Shown piece after piece: positions 58,520 through 64,000 of a stretch of DNA of 64,000 nucleotides. The stretch comes from a virus: positions 62,001-126,000 of the IMG/VR virus record IMGVR_UViG_3300050821_008386; one strand, 5' to 3'. A program made the translations under genes and the position numbers. The first letter of the stretch is position 1. Each line of letters starts with the position of its first letter. The notes below the pieces were generated by a model. That model saw nothing but the letters and a program-made list of their open reading frames with translations. It was not told the DNA's origin and ran no database searches.

Positions 58520-59368
58520 GTGTCGAGCACGTTTCCCGGTTCGGCGGACATCTTCAAGACCATCCCCACTCCGACAACCACTCCGACTAACCAGTCAGAC
58601 GCGAGTGACGATACTCTTTCCACCCGGTTACAGCAGCATTCGGACGCCATCTCAGCGGTTGAAGCGTGGTTACTGGCTAACATCACCTCGCTGACGGAAC
58701 CGTCTGGGGTCATTAAAGCGTTCGCTGGGACCAGCGCTACCGTGCCTTCGGGATACCTCCTTTGCGACGGGACCGCTTACAGTCGCACCACCTACAGCAC
58801 CCTCTATGCTGCGATCGGAGTAACGTTTGGAGCAGGTGACGGGAGCACCACGTTCAATGTGCCAGACGGTCAGGGGCGCGCGCTGATCGGCGCCGGAGCC
58901 GGATCAGGATTAACCAATAGGGTTCTGGCGAGCAAGATTGGTGAAGAAACTCATCAACTCAGCACTGCTGAGTTAGCATCCCACAATCACACTCAGAACG
59001 CCCATACCCACGCTGACGCAGGACACGCGCACTCAGACACTGGGCATACTCACAGTGATAACGGTCACGCCCATGGCATCAGCGATCCGGGGCATGTTCA
59101 CGGATATGTTAATGCGATCCTTTCTTCTCCCGGCAGCAGTGTTGCTGGGGGCACCACTTATCAAGCCGGGAACGCCGCGACCAATCCCAGCGGCACCGGT
59201 ATCGGTATCAACACCGGATTCGCCGCGATCGCTACCGGATTCGCATCCATCGCTACCGGATTCGCGTCCATCGGTGCAGTGACGCCAACCAACAACGCCG
59301 CCGGAAGCGGTACGGCTCACAACAATATCCAGCCCAGCCTGGTTTGTAACTGGATCATCAAGACGTAG
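58520..59368 (+). CDS. Tail collar fibre protein with HxH metal motifs
   Basis: A 282-residue protein with GTG start. After an N-terminal helix comes the collar domain (GVIKAFAGTSATVPSGYLLC, AIGVTFGAGDGSTTFNVPDG). Residues 155-195 hold many His pairs: HNHTQNAHTHADAGHAHSDT and GHTHSDNGHAHGISDPGHVH. H-x-H repeats coordinate iron ions along the trimer axis in phage fibre needles such as T4 gp37. A tandem repeat, FAAIATGFASIATGFASIG, follows near 59220-59276. It ends CNWIIKT, typical of collar fibre tips. Confidence 0.85.
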   Translation: MSSTFPGSADIFKTIPTPTTTPTNQSDASDDTLSTRLQQHSDAISAVEAWLLANITSLTEPSGVIKAFAGTSATVPSGYLLCDGTAYSRTTYSTLYAAIGVTFGAGDGSTTFNVPDGQGRALIGAGAGSGLTNRVLASKIGEETHQLSTAELASHNHTQNAHTHADAGHAHSDTGHTHSDNGHAHGISDPGHVHGYVNAILSSPGSSVAGGTTYQAGNAATNPSGTGIGINTGFAAIATGFASIATGFASIGAVTPTNNAAGSGTAHNNIQPSLVCNWIIKT

Positions 59369-59456
59369 GTCCGCATAAATGGATAGTGGCTATAACGGAA
59401 TGTTCGGAAACGTTCCTTGGAACAAGTCATAAAATCCGCTTACCGTTACTGTTATC

Positions 59457-59645
59457 ATGAAAAGAGTCCCGAAGCTCAAAACCCATTCAGACGCCAAGGC
59501 GCACAACGGATCCGCAGAAGCATTTGACGACGCCAAGATCAAGGGTGCCAAGACCATCCCGACACCGGAAAAGGGTGGCCGGGACGGATTCACTAAACGC
59601 GTCTACACGACTGCGTGCGGCAAAGGAAATTTGCCCAGAGGGTGA
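59457..59645 (+). CDS. Hypothetical 62-residue basic protein
   Basis: Starts MKRVPKLKTHSDAKAHNGSA and ends in GFTKRVYTTACGKGNLPRG. Lysine- and glycine-rich, like 58346-58516, with a shared K-R-G-FxK-x-V pattern (RKGFVKTVHATPCG versus RDGFTKRVYTTACG), which suggests homology. The end overlaps the next gene (GTGA). The 88-bp gap before it holds no recognised signal. Confidence 0.5.
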   Translation: MKRVPKLKTHSDAKAHNGSAEAFDDAKIKGAKTIPTPEKGGRDGFTKRVYTTACGKGNLPRG

Positions 59646-60265
59646 TCAATAATTCGATCAAGCTAATGGTGGTCCCACCCGGCGGTTGGCATTTTTTCCA
59701 ACCGATTGAGGGCGGTACAACCATGAAGATTGAGGCGCAAAGTTATCCTCAACTGGAAGATCGCGTCTTCGATTTCCGTATCCACAACACCGACGTTATC
59801 CCGAGCGGCAGTTCGGATCGGGCGCGAGTTCGGGAAGATTTGAGGATGCAAATCTGCGCCCGGTTCCCAGAACAGTGCGTCGGCAGTTGGACCATTCCTG
59901 AACGTCATCATCCGGCTCGCGATCACGGAATGGGGTACGTGGCACCAATACAGCGCATCGAGGATTGGTTCAAGGTTATCTCGACCAAAGAGATCCAGTG
60001 GAAAGATGCTTCGCGCGCATGGGCCGCGGCGGACGCTTGCGCGACCTGTCCACAGAACATCAAGTGGCAAACCGATTGCCGCCCGTGCTCAAGTGCAATC
60101 GATAAACGGATCATGCGGTATAAAGGGGACCGCTCGACACCCTTGGATCATCAACTGAACGCATGCCGGTTATTCGGCCATCACAACTCTCTGGCGGTCT
60201 GGATGGAAGAGACGCATACCACGACCACTTCTGAAATCCCGGAGTTTTGCTGGCACAACAAATGA
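59642..60265 (+). CDS. Hypothetical cysteine-rich protein
   Basis: A 207-residue protein from the GTG at 59642, which overlaps the previous stop. It has a WHFFQPIEGGTTMKIEAQSY start and a cysteine cluster, DACATCPQNIKWQTDCRPCS then NACRLFG, which may bind zinc. It ends MEETHTTTTSEIPEFCWHNK. No family recognised; it could be a packaging-associated or early protein. Confidence 0.55.
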   Translation: MINNSIKLMVVPPGGWHFFQPIEGGTTMKIEAQSYPQLEDRVFDFRIHNTDVIPSGSSDRARVREDLRMQICARFPEQCVGSWTIPERHHPARDHGMGYVAPIQRIEDWFKVISTKEIQWKDASRAWAAADACATCPQNIKWQTDCRPCSSAIDKRIMRYKGDRSTPLDHQLNACRLFGHHNSLAVWMEETHTTTTSEIPEFCWHNK

Positions 60266-60295
60266 CCGACTTCACAAAGGTTCCAATGAATAGAT

Positions 60296-60595
60296 ATGAA
60301 CATTGCCGCCGAAATGCCGCACCTGGAGGGAGTCAGCTCAACTGCCGCGCTGATCACCGGATTAGCTCTTATCGTTGTTCAGCTAATCACGAGCATTTTT
60401 AACCTGATCCAATCCAAGAAAAACTTCCATCACATGAACGGACGGATGGAACAGTTGCTCGAGTCGGTGAGGCACGGAGCGTATGAGCGAGGCAAGATGG
60501 ACGGTATTCAGGAAGAAAAAGCCAAGCACGTCATGAGGCTGGAACGGCGCCAGCAGGAACGGGACAGGGAAGCAGAAGGAGACAGGGAGAAATGA
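60296..60595 (+). CDS. Membrane-anchored coiled-coil protein
   Basis: A 99-residue protein with one hydrophobic segment near residues 17-38 (TAALITGLALIVVQLITSIF) and a strongly charged helical tail (QEEKAKHVMRLERRQQERDR). It could be a spanin-like or phage internal membrane protein. It overlaps the next 40-residue membrane peptide by ATGA, so a pair acting together is likely. Confidence 0.55.
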   Translation: MNIAAEMPHLEGVSSTAALITGLALIVVQLITSIFNLIQSKKNFHHMNGRMEQLLESVRHGAYERGKMDGIQEEKAKHVMRLERRQQERDREAEGDREK

Positions 60596-60714
60596 TATTT
60601 CCAGAGTTGACCAAAGAAACAAAATTCACGCTCACATGCTGGTTTACCGCGCTGGTTTATCTCGGACTGTGCGGAGTTGCAGTGCTGATTCCATTTTCAA
60701 AGGATAAAGGATGA
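60592..60714 (+). CDS. Membrane micropeptide (40 residues)
   Basis: Product starts MIFPELTKETKFTLTCWFTA and continues with one hydrophobic helix (LVYLGLCGVAVLIPF). It overlaps both neighbours with ATGA junctions. Likely a small membrane partner of the preceding protein. Function unknown. Confidence 0.5.
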   Translation: MIFPELTKETKFTLTCWFTALVYLGLCGVAVLIPFSKDKG

Positions 60715-60911
60715 CAAACAAAGAACAGATCGAAGCGCTCCGGCGCGAAGTCGCAGAACTGAAAGGGATGGTTCAGACGCTCCTGATGCGACAACCGTGC
60801 CTGCCAAACGTCTATCCGTGCCTTCCCAGTCATCCACCATACAGTCCGTTCCCTCTGTATCCAAACACGAGTGATCCGTGGTGCGGCACTACTTCGCGAA
60901 CGGCCTGCTAA
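60711..60911 (+). CDS. Coiled-coil protein with Pro-rich tail
   Basis: A 66-residue protein: a heptad-like helix (KEQIEALRREVAELKGMVQT) followed by a Pro/Tyr/Cys-rich tail (CLPNVYPCLPSHPPYSPFPL). Its TAA overlaps the portal ATG (TAATG at 60909-60913). Short coiled-coil peptides before the portal occur in phages, but no function is known. Confidence 0.5.
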   Translation: MTNKEQIEALRREVAELKGMVQTLLMRQPCLPNVYPCLPSHPPYSPFPLYPNTSDPWCGTTSRTAC

Positions 60912-63370
60912 TGCCACGCAGTTCACAAAGTACGTACAGTCCGGGGAACGATCGGGTGACCGAGATCGGAGCGTTCAATCAACCGGACATCAGCGATTCA
61001 GGGAAGATCAAGAACCGACCGGTATCGAGTGCGTTACAGGCGTTCAATATCTATCAGCGGTTCGAGAGGCATAACCTTCACCGGGCCGTGCGCAACGCTC
61101 AAGTGGCGAGAGCGTACAACGGTGAGCATCCATTCGATCAGAGCAAACTCAACGCTGCCGGCCAAGGTTGGCGTTCAAACTGGTCAACCTTACCATTCGT
61201 CAATACGGTCGACCGGGTTAAGCCCCGGTTCACTAAAGCGGTAGCAGACCAGAAATACCTGACAAACAGCGTTCTCCCAGACAGCTTTCCCGACGCCAGC
61301 GATAAGACCGACACTTTTCAGGAAACAATCACCCGAACTATCCGGCAATGGAGCGGGTGGATGGATTTCGTGGACCGGCTCGCTACCGAGAACATCATCT
61401 ATGGATACTCAGCTTCCGTACATTTATCTCAGTACGATTGGCGACCGCGTACCTTCCGGCAGGAAGACGTCCTCTTTGACGATAATTCCCCTACTCATGC
61501 GTCCAACCTCGAGTGTTTCGTCGTCAAGGTCGATTACTTTATCCACGAGCTCCTCGACCTCATCGAAGAAGAAGATTATGCGCGGGATCTCGGGTACAAC
61601 GTAGAGAACATCATCGAAGCAATCCGGTACGCGATGCCGCCACGGGATTCGCTGGTTTATAATCCGCGCCAGTTGGCGGACATGATACGTGATGGAACGA
61701 TGTTTTATTCCCGGCAAAAAGAAAGCCGGATGATCCAGACCGCGCATTTGTTCGTTAAAAATTACTCAGGCCAAATCGATCATTGGTGGATCAATCGGTC
61801 GACGCTCGCCAAAGCGAAAACCGATAACGCGACAAACGAACAGGACACCAGAGGCGATGCCGAACCGGAAGCGGGCGAAGACGGGATCGAACTGATGTTC
61901 TGTGAGGCGTATGCCACCTCGATGGAGGACGTTATTACGCTGTTCACGTTCGAGCCCGGTAACGGATTCGTTCACGGGTCCAAAGGGATGGGGCGGAAAC
62001 TCTATAACGTCTCACTGGCGATCGATAAACTGCGCAACACGATGCTGGACAACATCTATTTGTCCGCACTCCTGATGGGGACACGCGATTCGGCCAAGAT
62101 CGCCGCGATGCAACCGGTGGTTCGCAGTCCGTTCATGGAATTGCCGGATGGATTTGTGTTAGCGGACCAACCGCAAATGCAAATCAACATGCAAGCGTTC
62201 GAATACGCTAATAACCAGCTTCAGGCGTTATTGGACCAAGTGGCGGGCACCTTCATGCCTGACCAGTATCAGGCGTCGAGCGGCGCCCATATCACGGATA
62301 CGACCGCGACCGAAGCGTCATTGGACGCAGCGCGGGAAGATGAAATCAAGCAGGCGGGATTAAATCGGTTCTGGGGACAGGTACAACAATGCGTCCAGGC
62401 GTCGCAGCGCCGGATGTGTTCCAAAGAGAATATTCAGGCAGCATTAGAATTCAAGGAAGCGAAAGACAAAGCTAGGGACGAAGGCAAAACGCTGGTTTCC
62501 CAAGAGGTCATCGAAGTGATCGCATCGTTCAACGTGAACGCGACCGACGGTTTCGAGCAGGAACCAGATCTGATGAACGCCGACATCGAAGCAGTCAAGG
62601 CGTTGGTCGGATTGATGGAGAACGGATTGTCGCCTGAAGAGATCTTTGTCATTGCGAGACAACCATCAACCGACTACTCAGCGGGAGTAGGTGCGGCGGA
62701 AGATCAACGGATCATCCAGTTCACGCAAGCTATTCAGGCCGATCCGCAATTTGCCGCCTATTTCGACCAGGGGAAGTTAGCTAAGATGGCAGCGTACGCC
62801 GCTATCGGTACGGCGAAAACGGACGAACTGTTTAATCCGATGCCGCAACAGACGACAAACGTTGCCGCTGATCGACAACAGAAAATGGAGTTCGGCAACA
62901 TGATCGGAGGCGAACCGATGCCGGTCGATCCGCGTGATCCGCATGAAATCCATCTTCAGACACTGGCTGGGAAGATGGCTGGATGGTTCCAGACCATGGC
63001 TCAGATGCCGCCAGCGGCCGTTCCGCATGAGCAATTAGTCGCGGCCAAACTGATGATCGAACACGAAGGCGATCATCTCGACCAGATGCTCAAACAAGGA
63101 GCTACACAAGCCAGTTTGAAGAACGAGTTCGCGGCGTTCCGTGAACACGAGAAAGCACTGGCTGAAATAGGCGATCGGGTCCAGAAAGCGCAGGCGCAAC
63201 AGCAAGCTATGCAACAGGCCGCTCAACAGTTGCAAGCGCGCCAACGCGGCGTTCCCGGTCCCGGCGGCCCAGTCCCGGCAATGAGTGTGCCGCCGGGGAT
63301 ATTTCCTCCGGGTCAACAAGGGCAAGTCCCTCAACAGATTCAAGGTCCGGGCGCGGGTCCGTCCCAATAA
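60911..63370 (+). CDS. Portal protein
   Basis: An 819-residue protein with the start at the ATG in the TAATG overlap; a GTG at 60878 is a weaker choice. It follows terminase and has portal features: an N-terminal region with WSGWMDFVDRLATENIIYGY, a central FEPGNGFVHGSKGMGRKLYN segment, the helical SLAIDKLRNTMLDNIYLSAL, FEYANNQLQALLDQVAGTFM, and TATEASLDAAREDEIKQAGL with FWGQVQQCVQASQRRM, typical of the portal stem and crown. The C-terminal 90 residues are Gln/Pro/Gly-rich (QQQAMQQAAQQLQARQRGVP). The size is close to P22-like portals (about 725) plus this tail, supporting a podovirus. Confidence 0.85.
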   Translation: MPRSSQSTYSPGNDRVTEIGAFNQPDISDSGKIKNRPVSSALQAFNIYQRFERHNLHRAVRNAQVARAYNGEHPFDQSKLNAAGQGWRSNWSTLPFVNTVDRVKPRFTKAVADQKYLTNSVLPDSFPDASDKTDTFQETITRTIRQWSGWMDFVDRLATENIIYGYSASVHLSQYDWRPRTFRQEDVLFDDNSPTHASNLECFVVKVDYFIHELLDLIEEEDYARDLGYNVENIIEAIRYAMPPRDSLVYNPRQLADMIRDGTMFYSRQKESRMIQTAHLFVKNYSGQIDHWWINRSTLAKAKTDNATNEQDTRGDAEPEAGEDGIELMFCEAYATSMEDVITLFTFEPGNGFVHGSKGMGRKLYNVSLAIDKLRNTMLDNIYLSALLMGTRDSAKIAAMQPVVRSPFMELPDGFVLADQPQMQINMQAFEYANNQLQALLDQVAGTFMPDQYQASSGAHITDTTATEASLDAAREDEIKQAGLNRFWGQVQQCVQASQRRMCSKENIQAALEFKEAKDKARDEGKTLVSQEVIEVIASFNVNATDGFEQEPDLMNADIEAVKALVGLMENGLSPEEIFVIARQPSTDYSAGVGAAEDQRIIQFTQAIQADPQFAAYFDQGKLAKMAAYAAIGTAKTDELFNPMPQQTTNVAADRQQKMEFGNMIGGEPMPVDPRDPHEIHLQTLAGKMAGWFQTMAQMPPAAVPHEQLVAAKLMIEHEGDHLDQMLKQGATQASLKNEFAAFREHEKALAEIGDRVQKAQAQQQAMQQAAQQLQARQRGVPGPGGPVPAMSVPPGIFPPGQQGQVPQQIQGPGAGPSQ

Positions 63371-63376
63371 AGTTCT

Positions 63377-63562
63377 ATGGCTGAAAAGAAAAAATGGATT
63401 CAGGACGCGCACATTAAAAAAGGCGCGTTACGCAAAGAGTTGGGCGTCAAAAGTGGCGAGAAAATACCAGAAAAGAAACTAGCAGCAGCCGCCAAAAAAG
63501 GCGGCACGGAAGGCAAACGGGCACGCTTAGCTGAAACCTTCAAGAAAATGCGGAAGAAGTAA
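63377..63562 (+). CDS. Hypothetical 61-residue basic protein
   Basis: Very lysine-rich product: MAEKKKWIQDAHIKKGALRK and ending RLAETFKKMRKK, with KVKSGEKIPEK-like middle. It may bind nucleic acid or the portal. The start follows the portal stop by 6 nt. Similar small basic proteins occur in many phages next to portal genes, without known role. Confidence 0.55.
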   Translation: MAEKKKWIQDAHIKKGALRKELGVKSGEKIPEKKLAAAAKKGGTEGKRARLAETFKKMRKK

Positions 63563-63627
63563 CAATCGCGTGACACTCGCTCTCTGCATTAGCGGACCAC
63601 GATTATTTTGCGTTATCGTATTTCAAT

Positions 63628-64000
63628 ATGCCATTTCCACGAGTCCTCTTTTGCCTCAGAGAACGCGATAATCCTTATGGATGCGATCCTCCCGGCGCCA
63701 AACACCTGTCGAGCGGTCTTTTCAATTCAGCCAAGTTCGTGTCCGACATGCTGGTCAGCCTGGGATTTGTCTCCAGTGTTGTTCATGTAGTCGACAATAA
63801 CGGTATCCACGCTGCGGTCACTAAGGCTAAGGCGGATGTCTGCGTCATCGAATCGCTTTGGGTGGTTCCTAGCAAATTCGATGAACTCAAGAAAGTCCTC
63901 CCTAAAGTCATGTTCGTCGTTCGAAGTCATTCGGACGTCCCGTTCATGGCGAATGAAGGATGCGCCCTGACGTGGATCTATGGGTATCTGCCCAAGACCA
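63628..64000 (+). CDS. Glycosyltransferase-like phage protein, partial (C-terminus outside window)
   Basis: Frame open from the ATG at 63628 to the window end (124 codons). Product begins MPFPRVLFCLRERDNPYGCD, then GLFNSAKFVSDMLVSLGFVS, KADVCVIESLWVVPSKFDEL and VMFVVRSHSDVPFMANEGCA. The R-x-R-D-NPYG start, two Rossmann-like strands and the HSDVPFMANEG motif resemble the first half of phage GT-B type glycosyltransferases. It has no close neighbour among the cassette genes at 27-39 kb, so it is a separate family. The 65-bp gap before it shows no clear promoter. Confidence 0.65.
   Translation, partial: MPFPRVLFCLRERDNPYGCDPPGAKHLSSGLFNSAKFVSDMLVSLGFVSSVVHVVDNNGIHAAVTKAKADVCVIESLWVVPSKFDELKKVLPKVMFVVRSHSDVPFMANEGCALTWIYGYLPKT

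Noticed and set aside
60878-60910. Longer GTG start of the portal gene
   Set aside because: The TAATG junction at 60909-60913 gives a native start with MPRSSQSTYSPGN; the GTG lies inside the upstream gene.
1-64000. tRNA, rRNA, integrase, DNA polymerase, relaxase, VirD4 or VirB11 genes
   Set aside because: Searched by eye on both strands for their motifs and not found; replication genes must lie outside the window.

Overview
The window looks like part of the genome of a tailed, probably podovirus-like bacteriophage or phage-plasmid of a diderm (Gram-negative-type) bacterium. Evidence for a phage: large terminase with both ATPase motifs, a large portal protein, a putative capsid protein and scaffold, two tail tube/nozzle-type proteins, a GH25 endolysin with a holin-like partner, and a 7-kb tail-fibre gene. 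Evidence for a diderm host: lipobox proteins, VirB8/9/10-like envelope proteins, and heptosyltransferase and UDP-GlcNAc 2-epimerase homologues. Genes are tightly packed, most joined by ATGA, GTGA or TAATG stop/start overlaps, and no tRNA, CRISPR or IS element was seen. I cannot name the species.

Layout. (1) 1-24939, minus strand: tail and adsorption module, with a collar fibre (cut by the window edge), tail tube proteins, lysis cassette, a run of modular beta-rich adhesins including a glycoside hydrolase/beta-helix fusion, and the 2347-residue fibre. (2) 25030-26144, plus strand: inserted homing-type endonuclease and a small zinc-ribbon-like protein, closed by a terminator. (3) 26212-42933, minus: putative major capsid protein, then a 12-kb glycan cassette (GT9-like and GT-A glycosyltransferases, WecB-type epimerase, FkbM and C-methyltransferases), then an HTH-glycosyltransferase fusion, the scaffold and small early-looking genes. 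(4) 43064-55085, plus: a gene set collinear with virB2-3-4-5-6-8-9-10 of type IV secretion systems, with two lipoproteins, a PD-(D/E)XK nuclease, membrane micropeptides, a ClpB-D2-like AAA+ ATPase in the virB11 position, and a ribbon-helix-helix protein. (5) 55138-55887, minus: lone papain-like cysteine protease. (6) 55909-64000, plus: terminase, small proteins, a second collar fibre, portal and a partial glycosyltransferase-like gene.

How the parts may work together. Terminase, portal, scaffold and capsid build and fill the head; the tail proteins and long modular fibres with polysaccharide-degrading and glycan-binding parts reach the host surface; the glycan cassette probably remodels host surface sugar or decorates the virion. 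The outstanding feature is the type IV secretion-like cluster lying between the scaffold and terminase genes. It has channel, ATPase and core-complex candidates, but no relaxase, VirD4 or VirB11 in the window. It could be a conjugation apparatus of a phage-plasmid, a phage-built envelope channel for DNA or protein passage, or an exclusion or secretion device. These roles are inference; the family assignments of the small VirB proteins rest on order, length, topology and motifs read by eye.
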